Shown: positions 1 through 8,600 of the stretch, one piece after another
How positions within the stretch are numbered: the first letter of the stretch is position 1
How the letters are laid out: each line of letters starts with the position of its first letter
Origin: an uncultured Caldimonas sp.
GTDB taxonomy: Bacteria > Pseudomonadota > Gammaproteobacteria > Burkholderiales > Burkholderiaceae
Assembly (NCBI RefSeq): GCF_946480305.1
Contig: NZ_CAMLJQ010000064.1
Location: 1 to 16,332, forward strand
Direction: 5' to 3'
Length of the DNA stretch: 16,332 bases
The notes under the pieces: generated by a model
The model's database searches: none
What the model was told of the DNA's origin: nothing
The model's input: the letters and a program-made list of their open reading frames with translations, nothing else
Position numbers and translations under genes: made by a program

Positions 1-63
1 CTGCGCCCTGGCAGGCACGCTCGCACAGTCCTCCGTAGTGTTAACAGGCCCTAGGTGAACAAC

Positions 64-408
64 ATGGGCACGCCCAGCGATTCCACCCCTTACCCCTACA
101 GCGGCCCCGAGCACCTGAAGGCGCCGATCGAGGCCGCATTGCGACGGGTCGTCGACCCGGAAGTGGCGATGACCATCGTCGACGTCGGTCTCGTCTACGG
201 CGTCAGCGTGACGGATGAGCAACTGCACCTCGACATGACGATGACCTCGGCCGCCTGCCCGGTGGCCGACGTGATCCTCGACGAGGTGCAGCACGAACTC
301 GACCAGGTGTTGCCGGCCGAGATGAAGATCGAGATCGCGCTGGTGTGGGAGCCGCCCTGGAGCACCGATCGCATGAGCGCGCGCGCCAAGGCCTTCATGG
401 GCTGGTGA
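64..408 (+). CDS. MIP18/DUF59-family iron-sulfur cluster assembly protein (PaaD/SufT-like)
   Basis: Small cytosolic protein of 114 residues. Conserved family signatures are visible: a DPEVAMTIVDVGLVYG block near the N-terminus, the SAACPVAD segment with the family cysteine in the middle, and the closing VWEPPWSTDRMSARAKAFMGW-type tail. Known members help mature or deliver Fe-S clusters to target enzymes; the target here is not shown by sequence. The ATG at 64 is preferred because AGGTG at 53-57 lies 6 nt upstream; a GTG at 55 is an in-frame alternative that would add three residues. Only 22 nt separate it from the next gene, so it is probably the first visible gene of an operon with two NnrS-type membrane proteins. 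A role in maturing an Fe-S or heme enzyme during nitric-oxide or denitrification metabolism is inference from that context. Confidence 0.85.
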   Translation: MGTPSDSTPYPYSGPEHLKAPIEAALRRVVDPEVAMTIVDVGLVYGVSVTDEQLHLDMTMTSAACPVADVILDEVQHELDQVLPAEMKIEIALVWEPPWSTDRMSARAKAFMGW

Positions 409-430
409 ACTGCGCCAGGAGCATCGCGTC

Positions 431-1576
431 ATGTCTGCCGTCCAAGCGATTCAACATCAACGGGTGCCGGTGTTGATGCGTGTGCTGGTTGCCGCATCCG
501 TCGTTGCTGCCGTGGTGGCAGGCGTTCTGGGCGGGCTCGTGCGTGCCGGCGTGCAGCTGCCGCTGGCAATGCCGGCGCAATGGCTCGCGCCTGCGGTGCT
601 ACAGCATGCCTTCCTCATGGTGTGCGGCTTCATGGGCACGGTCATCGGCATCGAGCGCGCGGTGGCGGTCAAGGCCGCGTGGGCATGGGGTGCGCCCGCG
701 CTGTCGGCCGCAGCGGGCGTGCTCGCCATCGCCGGGTGGCATGGCGCCTCCGCATGGCTGGCGGTGCTGGCGGCTGTGGTGTTCGTCGCGGTGAACGTGC
801 TCGTGGTGCGGCGCCAACGCGAGCCGCACACGGTGCTGCTGCTCGTCAGCGCAATGGCGTGGCTCGGCGGCAATACCGTGCATGCGGCCGATCCCTTCGG
901 TGCAGCTGCCGTGCCATGGTGGTTCTCGTTCCTGGTGCTCACGATCGCGGCCGAGCGGCTCGAGATGACGCGCCTGATGCGCCGCCGCCCCGGTGCGGCC
1001 GAGGCGCTCTACCTCGTTCTGGCGCTCATGCTCGCCGGCGCGGCCGCCGCGCTGCCGTCGCCGATGGCGGGCCTGCTGCTGTTCGGCGTGGCGCTCGTCG
1101 CGCTGGCCGCATGGCTGCTGGCTTTCGACATTGCGCGCAAGACCGTTCGTGCGCGGGGCCTGAGCCGCTACATGGCCGTGTGCCTGTTGCTCGGCTATGC
1201 ATGGCTCGGCCTCTCCGGCGCGGCGTGGGTGCTGTTGGCGCTCGGCCATGGTACGCGCGACCTGGCATTGCATGCGCTCGCACTCGGATTCGTGTTCAGC
1301 ATGATGCTCGGTCACGCACCGGTGATCCTGCCGGCGCTGGCCCGGATCAAGGTGCACTTCAACGCATTTTTCTACGTGCCGCTCGCGCTGCTGCACTCAT
1401 CGCTCGTCGTGCGGCTGTTCCTGGCGCCGGCGGAGCCCCGCGCGCTCGCGCTCGGCTCCACCTGGAACGCACTCGCGATGCTGCTGTTCGCCGCCACGAT
1501 GGCGGCCGCCGCGCTGGCCTGGCGCCGCAGGCACGCAAGCTCTGGGAGCACTCGAAATGTCTCTGCTCATCATTGA
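431..1576 (+). CDS. Twelve-helix membrane protein related to NnrS
   Basis: Very hydrophobic protein of 381 residues with about 12 predicted membrane helices by eye. Histidines sit inside or next to helices, for example H59 in an LQHAFLMVCGFMG segment and H281 and H295 in the helix containing ALGFVFSMMLGHAPVILP. This resembles the histidine-bearing helices of NnrS, which binds heme and copper, but the NnrS WHAHE motif is absent, so I call it a relative rather than NnrS. AGGAG at 417-421 supports the ATG at 431. Its last 20 nt overlap the start of the NnrS gene, so the two are probably translationally coupled. A partner or paralogue of NnrS in relief of nitrosative stress is the likely role; substrate and cofactor are not visible. 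An uncharacterised membrane family found beside nnrS is the alternative. Confidence 0.75.
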   Translation: MSAVQAIQHQRVPVLMRVLVAASVVAAVVAGVLGGLVRAGVQLPLAMPAQWLAPAVLQHAFLMVCGFMGTVIGIERAVAVKAAWAWGAPALSAAAGVLAIAGWHGASAWLAVLAAVVFVAVNVLVVRRQREPHTVLLLVSAMAWLGGNTVHAADPFGAAAVPWWFSFLVLTIAAERLEMTRLMRRRPGAAEALYLVLALMLAGAAAALPSPMAGLLLFGVALVALAAWLLAFDIARKTVRARGLSRYMAVCLLLGYAWLGLSGAAWVLLALGHGTRDLALHALALGFVFSMMLGHAPVILPALARIKVHFNAFFYVPLALLHSSLVVRLFLAPAEPRALALGSTWNALAMLLFAATMAAAALAWRRRHASSGSTRNVSAHH

Positions 1577-2744
1577 AGAGCCACCCCGCGCACCGGCCCG
1601 CGGCTACGCGCTGTGGGCGCTCGGGTTCCGTCCGTTCTACCTGCTGGCGAGCGTGTTCGCCACCCTGTCGGTGCCGCTGTGGGCGCTGCAGTTCTCGGGC
1701 CGGCTCGGCCAGCCCTACCTGCAGGGGCCGTTGTGGCACGCGCACGAGATGCTGTTCGGCTTCACGCTCGCCGTGATCGTCGGCTTTCTGTTCACCGCGG
1801 GGCGCAACTGGAGCAACCTGCCCACGCCCACCGGGGCCCGGCTTGCCGCATTGGCCGGGCTGTGGCTTGCCGGCCGTGTGCTGGTGCTCACGCCGTTTGC
1901 GGTGGCGGCGGCTGTCGTCAACGTTGCCTTCCCGCTCGCGGCCGCGCTGGGCCTGGCCATTCCCTTCTTCAAGGCGCGCAACCGGCGCAACTACTTTTTC
2001 GTCGGGCTGCTGGTGCTGTTCGGCGTGGCGGCCGGGGCCTTCCATCTGGCGCAGATGGGGTGGGCGCCGGCACTCGGCCGGGTGGGCATCCAAGTGGCGC
2101 TCGACGTGGTGCTGTTCATCCTGGTCGTGATGGGCGGGCGCGTGATCCCGATGTTCACCAACAACGGGGTGCCGGGCGCGGCCGCGGTGCGCCACGCGCA
2201 GCTCGAAAAGCTCGCGCTCGGCCTCGTCATCGCGCTGATCGTGGTCGATGGCCTGCAACTCGGCGCGGCGGCGACCCTGGTCGTGGCAGCGTGTGCTGCC
2301 ATCGCCCACGCGGCACGGTGGTGGCTGTGGCAGCCGTGGAAGACGCGCTCGACACCGCTGGTGTGGGTGCTGCACCTCGCGTACCTGTGGATCCCGGTCC
2401 ACCTGCTGCTGCGAGCGCTGGCGGAGTGGGGTGTGGTGGCGCCGACCTATGCCGTGCATGCCCTCACGGTGGGCGCCATCGGCGGGCTCATCATCGGCAT
2501 GGTCACGCGCACGGCCAAGGGCCACACCGGCCGCCCGTTGCGGGCCGACGCGGTGGACACCGCCTGCTATGTGCTCGTGCTGCTGTCCGCGGCGGTGCGG
2601 GTGGCGGGGCCGCTGTCGGCGCCGGCGTACACGCTCGAAGCCGTGATCGCGTCGTCGCTGCTGTGGTCTGCCGGCTTCGGCTTGTACGCCGTGCGCTACT
2701 TCCCGGTGCTCACGCGGGCGCGGGTCGACGGCAAGCCGGGCTGA
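1557..2744 (+). CDS. nnrS: NnrS family heme/copper membrane protein
   Basis: Integral membrane protein of 395 residues with about 12 helices. The family hallmark is clear near the N-terminus: GFRPFYLLA, then W60-H-A-H-E-M-L-F-G-F and a following GFLFTAGRNWSN segment. Later blocks such as GGRVIPMFTNN and HALTVGAIGGLIIGMVTRTAKGH are also typical. NnrS proteins are reported to protect against nitric-oxide stress and to lie in denitrification or NO-responsive regulons. GGGAG at 1544-1548 supports the ATG at 1557, which lies inside the preceding gene (20-nt overlap). The C-terminus ends normally at 2744. No FNR/NnrR-type operator is visible in the short upstream DNA of this operon, so any NO control must act further upstream of the window. 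Confidence 0.93.
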   Translation: MSLLIIEEPPRAPARGYALWALGFRPFYLLASVFATLSVPLWALQFSGRLGQPYLQGPLWHAHEMLFGFTLAVIVGFLFTAGRNWSNLPTPTGARLAALAGLWLAGRVLVLTPFAVAAAVVNVAFPLAAALGLAIPFFKARNRRNYFFVGLLVLFGVAAGAFHLAQMGWAPALGRVGIQVALDVVLFILVVMGGRVIPMFTNNGVPGAAAVRHAQLEKLALGLVIALIVVDGLQLGAAATLVVAACAAIAHAARWWLWQPWKTRSTPLVWVLHLAYLWIPVHLLLRALAEWGVVAPTYAVHALTVGAIGGLIIGMVTRTAKGHTGRPLRADAVDTACYVLVLLSAAVRVAGPLSAPAYTLEAVIASSLLWSAGFGLYAVRYFPVLTRARVDGKPG

Positions 2745-2878
2745 CGGATTCCGGCGGACAATGTCCCGCTCCTCCCGCAGCCCGAGGCCCCGCGATCACC
2801 AACCGGGCCCGGCTCGCCCATTGGGAGGCAAGAAAGTGCCAAGCAGTGAATCCTGAAGAATCGCCAGCCGTACCCGCC

Positions 2879-3991
2879 ATGCCGCCCGACACCGACCCGG
2901 AGCTGACGGCGGCCTTGAACCGGCTGCCGCAGCCCGACGACTACGCGCTCATCATCGACGCGCGCTCGCCGCACGAGTTCGCCGAAGACCACATCCCCGG
3001 CGCCGTGAACCTGCCGGTCGCCAACGATGAAGAGTTCGCGGAAGTAGGGCGCACCTACAAGCGCGATCCGCACGCGGCCTACCTGGTGGGCGCGCAGTTC
3101 GCGCTGCGCAACATCGCCGAGCACGTCGGCAAGCTGATCTCGCAGTACGACAAGGACGACCGCTTCCTCGTGTATTGCTACCGCGGCGGCAAACGCAGCC
3201 GCGCCTGGGCGGCGCCGCTCGAAGGCATCGGCTTTCGCACCGAGGTGTTCCCCGGCGGATGGAAGGCTTACCGGCGCGCCGTGCTGGTCGCGCTCGAGCG
3301 GCTGCCCGGCCGTTTCGACTATCGCGTGCTGGCCGGCGCCACCGGCTGCGGCAAGACGCGCCTGCTCGCCGAGCTCGAGCGGCTCGGCGAGCAGGTCATC
3401 GACCTCGAAGGGCTGGCCGCGCACCGCGGCTCATTGCTCGGGCTCGTGCCCGGCACGCAGCAACCGACGCAGAAATTCTTCGACGGCATGCTGGTGCAGA
3501 AGCTGCGCCGGCTCGATCCGGCCCGGCCCGTGTGGATCGAAGCCGAAAGCAAGAAGGTCGGCAACGTGCAACTGCCCGACGCCTTGCTGCAGGCCATGAA
3601 GAACGCCCGGCGCATCGAGGTGGTGGCCCCGCTGCCCGAGCGCGTGAAGCTGCTGCGCACTGACTACCCGCACCTCGTCGACGACCCGCCGCAGGTGCTG
3701 GAGCGCCTTGCACCGCTCAAGCCACTGGTGGGCGGCGACGAGCTCGAGCGATGGAAGGCATTGCTCGACAGCGGCCAGGTCGACGCCTTCGTCGAGCGCG
3801 TGCTGGTGGTCCACTACGACCCGTGCTATGCGCGCAGCCACCGGCGCTCCGCCACCGGCGGGCACCACGGCGAGTCGTTCGAACTGCAGGCCTTGGGCGA
3901 CCAGGAGATCCGAGAGGCCGCGGGCGAGCTGGTGCGCAGGTTCGGGCGGGTCACCGGCCCCGCAGCAGAGGGCGTGCGGGCCAACCCTTGA
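2879..3991 (+). CDS. mnmH: tRNA 2-selenouridine synthase (rhodanese + P-loop)
   Basis: Converts 2-thiouridine at the wobble position of certain tRNAs to 2-selenouridine using selenophosphate; it acts in the cytosol. From the ATG at 2879 it has 370 residues, close to the usual length of about 365. An N-terminal rhodanese domain (IIDARSPHEFAEDHIPGAVN) carries the catalytic-loop cysteine C100 in VYCYRGGKRSRAWA. A P-loop G153-A-T-G-C-G-K-T160 follows, then DLEGLAAHRGS and WIEAESKKVGNVQLP, both family blocks. The start is uncertain: a GTG at 2846 is in frame and would add 11 residues, and neither site has a well-spaced Shine-Dalgarno. GGAGG at 2824-2828 lies 7 nt before a different-frame GTG at 2836. 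The last 41 nt overlap the antisense of an SH3-gene remnant. No selD is in the window. Confidence 0.93.
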   Translation: MPPDTDPELTAALNRLPQPDDYALIIDARSPHEFAEDHIPGAVNLPVANDEEFAEVGRTYKRDPHAAYLVGAQFALRNIAEHVGKLISQYDKDDRFLVYCYRGGKRSRAWAAPLEGIGFRTEVFPGGWKAYRRAVLVALERLPGRFDYRVLAGATGCGKTRLLAELERLGEQVIDLEGLAAHRGSLLGLVPGTQQPTQKFFDGMLVQKLRRLDPARPVWIEAESKKVGNVQLPDALLQAMKNARRIEVVAPLPERVKLLRTDYPHLVDDPPQVLERLAPLKPLVGGDELERWKALLDSGQVDAFVERVLVVHYDPCYARSHRRSATGGHHGESFELQALGDQEIREAAGELVRRFGRVTGPAAEGVRANP

Positions 3992-4038
3992 CGCGGCTTT
4001 CGCGGCTGACCCTCGGTCAGCCGCAGCGCTTTCGAGCG
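3950..4038 (+). repeat. Left copy of island-flanking imperfect direct repeat
   Basis: This segment aligns with 14448-14537. Hand alignment gives 17 mismatches and one single-base gap over 89 columns, about 80% identity, including the shared cores GGCGTGCG, CCCTTGACGC and GCTTTCG. It spans the last 41 nt of mnmH and continues past its stop. On the plus strand it encodes the MnmH end VTGPAAEGVRANP followed by TGA; on the minus strand it encodes a degraded SH3-protein C-terminus. The two copies lie about 10.5 kb apart and bracket the accessory island. Confidence 0.85.
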
Positions 4039-4047
4039 GCGCACCGT
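3951..4047 (-). pseudogene. Remnant C-terminus of an SH3-domain protein gene
   Basis: Read on the minus strand, this stretch gives CG*PRVSRESRVKGW followed by PARPLLRGR and a stop. It matches the end of the intact gene at 14449-14910, SGWVRVTHESGVKGW then IARRLLWGW and a stop, at 14 of 24 residue positions. The terminal stop codon is at the same aligned place. One conserved tryptophan codon is now TGA (4017-4019), and a single-base gap lies just upstream near 4030. Similarity fades beyond about 4047. It is a non-functional tail that overlaps the 3' end of mnmH in antisense. On this strand a 48-codon stretch (4160-4020) upstream of the TGA is open, but it has no convincing start and I do not call it a gene. 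Confidence 0.8.
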
Positions 4048-4309
4048 GCCTTCGTCACTTTCGCAGTCACCTGCTGCTCGATCTGCAGCAAGACGGTGGC
4101 AACGCGCTGCAGTTGAGCGCGTGCCCCTACGGCAGCGCCGCTCGCATCAATGCGGCGTGAAAGTCAGGACTCTTTCGATTCCGTGGCGTTGGTTGCCGGC
4201 AGGGGTGCCCCAAAGGCGTGAACGCCGCGAAGAGGGTGGCGCAGCAGGTTGTGTGGGGCAGGTTGAGGCTGGTCTGCGACATTTAACTGCGCAACTGTCA
4301 AATCCTGAG

Positions 4310-4324
4310 CCCCCATCCGGGGGG
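4310..4324. repeat. Short GC inverted repeat upstream of nuclease gene
   Basis: CCCCC at 4310-4314 can pair with GGGGG at 4320-4324 across the five-base loop ATCCG. It lies about 60 nt upstream of the nuclease start. It could be part of an mRNA leader structure or an operator, but there is no T-tract to make it a terminator. The match is short and could be chance in GC-rich DNA. Confidence 0.4.
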
Positions 4325-4332
4325 TACCATGC

Positions 4333-4356
4333 CCGTTGTTCCTTTTGTTACAACGG
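4333..4356. promoter_or_regulatory. Inverted repeat in leader of the first island gene
   Basis: CCGTTGT at 4333-4339 is perfectly inverted at 4350-4356 (ACAACGG), with a 10-base T-rich spacer. The dyad lies 30 nt before the GTG start of the nuclease gene. Its position and symmetry suit an operator or a leader hairpin controlling the island. No regulator gene is visible next to it, so the function is inferred. Confidence 0.4.
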
Positions 4357-4375
4357 CCCGTCCGCAGCAACGAAT

Positions 4376-4381
4376 GGAGGG
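4376..4381 (+). promoter_or_regulatory. Ribosome binding site that fixes a GTG start
   Basis: GGAGGG lies 5 nt before the GTG at 4387. It decides between that start and a longer in-frame reading from a TTG at 4336, which has no comparable site. Confidence 0.75.
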
Positions 4382-4386
4382 CAGGC

Positions 4387-5535
4387 GTGGAGGCTTCCGA
4401 ATTCAAGCAACGAGTGCAGGCCCACATCGAGCACATCCGCAACGTTGGTCCCCATTGCTCGACCGAGGAAACGACCAAGCAGGCGCTGATCCTCCCGCTG
4501 CTCGACATCCTCGGCTTCAGCGCGTTCGACCCGCGCAAGGTCAAGGCCGAGCACTTCTCCGACTTTCCCGGCGTGAAGGCTGGTGAACGCGTCGACTACG
4601 CCCTGTTCTGCAACGACGTGCCGGTGATGTTCATAGAGGCCAAGGCGTACAACCAGAACCTGACCAACCACTGCCCCCAGTTAGCGCGCTACTACAACGC
4701 CACACCAGAGGTGACGGTCGCAGCCATCACGAACGGCCGGGAGTGGCGCTTCTTCACCGATCTGGTGAACAAGAACATCATGGACGTCCAACCATTCCTG
4801 ACTGTCCACTTCGAGGATGTTCAGGATGACGCGGCCGAGCAGTTGATGCGGTTCCATCACGACCGTTTCAGGCCGGACGCGCTGCGAGCGCTGGCAGAGG
4901 AGAGTGTCTATCTCGCGGCGTTCAAGCACGTGATCACGGGGATGCTGCGCGAGTGCGACCTCGACTTTGTCAAGTACGTCGCGAACCGTGCGGAGATCCA
5001 GAGGAACTTCACGTCAAAGTTTCTCGAGAGCGTGCAACCGATCGTCAAGCAGGCCGTTGCCCAATCCATCAGCGGAATGGTGGCCAACTCGCTCAACACC
5101 AAGGTAGTCGTCGAAGACCCCCCTACACCTGCCGAAGAGGAGCCGAATCCGAATGCGCCAGTTGTCGATTCCGCCAATCCGCGGATCATCACGACCGCGG
5201 TGGAACGGCGCATCCTAGAAATTTGCCAGGAGGTCTTGCCGGGAGAAGACCTGCAAGGCAAAGACACTGAGAGCTACTACACGGTGTTGTACCAGGGCAA
5301 ATCGAACCGATGGTTGGTTCGCTTCTGGAGCGAGCGCAAGCGCCCCGCGGCGCAGTTTGGCGTTCCCTTGACCGAGGCTCACAAGGCCGAGATCGCAAGG
5401 GCCCGACTCGAGCTGGGGACAGGCGAGGCGATTCTGCTCGACAAACCCGAGAACCTCTACCGTCTGGCAGGCCTGCTTGCTGATGCCCTCACGTTCTGCA
5501 AGAACGACGAGAACTTCAAGCGCAAGACGGAGTAG
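4387..5535 (+). CDS. Type IV-like restriction nuclease, HsdR N-terminal fold
   Basis: Protein of 382 residues with the nuclease fold of type I restriction R subunits (HSDR_N_2 type; resembles COG2810 predicted type IV restriction endonucleases). The PD-(D/E)xK signature is V69-D70-Y in GERVDYALF, then I83-E84-A-K86 in PVMFIEAKAYN, followed by Q98-L-A-R-Y102, a QxxxY motif as in RecB-like nucleases. ITNGREWRFFTDL and NIMDVQPFL downstream are typical of this group. A helical middle (about 140-230), a proline/glutamate-rich linker (about 240-260) and a C-terminal domain (about 270-378) follow. There is no helicase motor and no methyltransferase nearby, so it is not a complete type I system. It probably cuts DNA, perhaps foreign or modified DNA; the target is unknown. 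It is the first gene of the island, 84 nt before the giant helicase gene on the same strand. Confidence 0.85.
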   Translation: MEASEFKQRVQAHIEHIRNVGPHCSTEETTKQALILPLLDILGFSAFDPRKVKAEHFSDFPGVKAGERVDYALFCNDVPVMFIEAKAYNQNLTNHCPQLARYYNATPEVTVAAITNGREWRFFTDLVNKNIMDVQPFLTVHFEDVQDDAAEQLMRFHHDRFRPDALRALAEESVYLAAFKHVITGMLRECDLDFVKYVANRAEIQRNFTSKFLESVQPIVKQAVAQSISGMVANSLNTKVVVEDPPTPAEEEPNPNAPVVDSANPRIITTAVERRILEICQEVLPGEDLQGKDTESYYTVLYQGKSNRWLVRFWSERKRPAAQFGVPLTEAHKAEIARARLELGTGEAILLDKPENLYRLAGLLADALTFCKNDENFKRKTE

Positions 5536-5619
5536 CGTCGCAGGCCGTCCCGTTCAATAAGAAGTCGACCATCGTCCCCGGAGCGTTCCCAGCCCCGGTT
5601 TGCTGGAGGAAACGCTTAA

Positions 5620-8600
5620 GTGGAACCACCCGCACCAGATTTGCCGCACGACGTCCCACCCACCCCGTTTGAACTGCGGGCGGCATGTGTCGCCAAGTTG
5701 AACCTGGCCGATTTCCAGAACGCGGTACCGATGCTCCGCGAGTTGGTGGCGGTGAATGCGAGCGAGCACGACGTCTCAAACGTCGTCCTGGGTCTGCATT
5801 CCATCCCGGCGTTCGTCAAGCCAAGATCGTGGAGGATCGACGCGATCGGTCGCGACAGCAGCTACCCGATTCGTGACCTCGACGTGCAGCTTGACGGTGC
5901 TTTGCTGAGCAAGCTGACCGAAGCTGAAAGCGCCACCGTTGTGCTGACGCTGACTCGGCAAGTTGGTGACAGTGAGGTGCCTGAGGTGCTGGCGCAAGTC
6001 GAGCGTCCCGTCGAACTGCTGCCTCGCAATCAATGGGGGGGCTTGTCGCATCTGCCCGACATGGTGGCGGCCTTCGTGCAGCCCAACGAGCTGGCAGTGG
6101 ATCGGTTGCTCAAGCAGGCGGCTGTGGTGCTGCGCGATGCTGGCCGGTCAGCCGCGATCGACGGCTATCAAGGCGGCCCCAAGAAGGCCTGGGAACTTGC
6201 TTCGGCGATCTGGAGCGCGACCGCCGCCTTGGGATTGGACTACGCACTGCCGCCAGCCAGCTTCGAGCACCGTGGCCAGAAGGTGCGCAGCCCGTCGCAG
6301 GTGATGGACGCGCGCATTGCCACGTGCCTGGACCTCACGCTGCTGTTCTGTGCAGCCCTGGAGCAGGCAGGTCTCAATCCCGTGATCGTGTTCACCAAGG
6401 GACACGCGTTCGCAGGGGTCTGGTTGCAAGCTGAGGAGTTCTCGACCACCGTGGTCGACGATGTGACGGCGGTGCGTAAACGGGTCAAGTTGAAAGAACT
6501 GGTCCTGTTTGAGACCACCTTGATCACCCAGCGACCGGCACCGTCATTCAGCTACGCCACCCAGCATGCGGCCGGACAGATTGACGAGGACAAGGACGAC
6601 GCGTTCGAAATGCTGGTGGACGTGCGGCGGGCGCGCATGCAGCGCATCAAGCCGCTCGCCAGCACTGAAATCCAGGTCGCGGAGCCGACCGCGAACGACG
6701 ACCAAGCTGCGGCACCACCCAGATTTGACGAAGCGCCAGAGCTGCCGGAGGGGGCAATGCCGGAGGCTGACCCGGCGACACTGGATCCAAAGGACCGCCT
6801 GGCACGCTGGCAGCGCAAGCTGCTCGACCTGTCGTTGCGCAACAACCTGCTGAACTTCCGCGCCGGCAAAAAAGCCTTGCGGCTGGACGCACCCGATCCA
6901 AACGCCCTTGAGGATTTGCTGTCAGACGGCCAAGCCATCCGTTTGCTTCCGCGGCCGGAGCTGATGGAGGGCAAGGATCCACGCGATCAAGTCATCTACG
7001 AGCAGCGTTCGCGCGAAGACGTGCGACGCGAGCACGCGCTGGACGCCCTGCGGCGCCGAGAAGTGTTTGTCGGCATGGAGCAACAGGAGTTGGAGGCGCG
7101 GTTGGTCGACCTGTACCGCGCCGCCCGCACCACCTTGCAGGAGGGCGGCGCCAACACGCTGTACTTGGCGATCGGATTCCTGAATTGGACGCGTGATGAC
7201 AAGGCGGGCCAGAAGTACCGCGCGCCGCTTGTGCTGGTGCCGGTGACGCTGCAGCGCCGCAGCGCCCGTTCGGGATTCACACTGACGCTGCACGAGGACG
7301 AGCCGCGCTTCAACCCGACCCTGGTCGAGATGCTGCGGCAGGATTTTCGGCTGAACCTGGGCATGACGGACGGCGAGCTACCGCGCGACGAGGCCGGCAT
7401 CGATATCGATCGCATCTGGAAAAGCGTTTCCTACGCGGTGCGCGACATCAAAGGCTGGGAGGTGTCTGAGGAGGTGGTGCTGGCGATGTTCTCGTTCGCC
7501 AAGTACCTGATGTGGGTGGACCTGACGCAGCGCACCGACCAACTGCGCCAGAACCCGGTCGTTCAGCACTTGATCGATACTCCCCGCGATCCCTATCCGT
7601 CGACTTGCGCCTTTCCTGATCCGCGGCGCCTGGATGCCGAATTCCAGCCGCACCAGACCTTCTGCCCTTTGCCGGCGGATTCCTCCCAACTTTCCGCAGT
7701 ACTGGCGGCGGCGCGCGGCAAGGATTTCGTGCTCGTTGGCCCACCTGGGACCGGCAAGAGCCAGACGATCTCGAATCTGATTGCCCAGTGCCTCGCCGAG
7801 GGAAAGCGGGTGCTGTTCGTGTCGGAGAAGATCGCCGCGCTCGACGTGGTGCACCGGCGCTTGCGCGAGGTCGGACTCGGCGAGTTTTGCCTCGAGCTGC
7901 ACTCGAGCAAAGCCAGAAAAGTCGAGGTGCTCGCTCAACTGCAGCGCGCTTGGGAGGCTCAGGGTGACTTCGACCCGCAGGTCTGGCAGGCGCAAGCGAC
8001 CAAGCTTGCACGCTATCGCGACGAGCTAAACGGGTATGTGACGCGCCTGCACCACCGCCATCGCAATGGCTTGACGATCTACCAGGCCATTGGCGTGGTG
8101 GTCGACGGCGACGCGATCCCCTCGCTCGCGCTCTCGTGGCCCGGCCCCGACTTCCATGACGACGGTCAGCTCGCGGCGCTGCGCGAGCTGGTCGATCGGT
8201 TGGCCGTCAACGCCAGCGTGGTGGGAGCGGATCATCTGTTGCGCGGGCCACTGTCTGCTGTTGAGGTGACGGAATGGTCGCCCTCCTGGCAGCAACGCTT
8301 CATCGATGCCGCCAGGGAAACCGTTCCGATGGTGGAGCGGGCCCAGCAGGCAGCCCAGGCATTCCTGAAAACAGTCTCGGTGCAAGTCGACGCGCTGCCG
8401 CGACGTGCACGGATGGCGCTGGCGACCTTGGCGCGCGCGCTACCCAGCGCCGCAGGGCACGACTGGCGGGTGGTCTTTCAGCCAGATGCGCGCGCCACGA
8501 TGGAGCGACTGCACGAAGGGTGGCGGCTGATCGAACAGCACCGGGAACTGAGCGCGAGCTTGTCCTCCCAGTGGTCGGAGGAGATCATCGCCCAGTGCCG

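Larger units (their letters stand above)
4048..4386. other. Gene-less left edge of the island
   Basis: About 340 bases between the SH3 remnant and the first island gene. I see no convincing gene on either strand. The stretch becomes more AT-rich towards the nuclease gene (for example around 4280-4305), as expected for a promoter region, but no -35/-10 pair is clear. Two short inverted repeats lie near its right end and are listed separately. A short GGCG-TGAA-CGCC hairpin lies near 4216-4227. Confidence 0.6.

Noticed and set aside
1..58. Possible end of an upstream gene (open frames stopping at 52-54 or 56-58)
   Set aside because: Two frames are open, neither gives a recognisable C-terminus, and 50 bases are too few to decide.
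580..1776. Long open frame of about 398 codons inside the NnrS-like genes
   Set aside because: It is a shadow of GC-rich coding DNA: arginine- and alanine-rich with no family features, overlapping two well-supported membrane protein genes.
1359..2525. Reverse-strand open frame of 388 codons over nnrS
   Set aside because: Its composition is that of antisense GC-rich DNA (arginine, histidine, glutamine), with no domain and no ribosome site.
1613..2845. Upstream extension of mnmH through the whole nnrS gene
   Set aside because: The extension is an out-of-frame reading of nnrS. The MnmH family starts only near the rhodanese domain.
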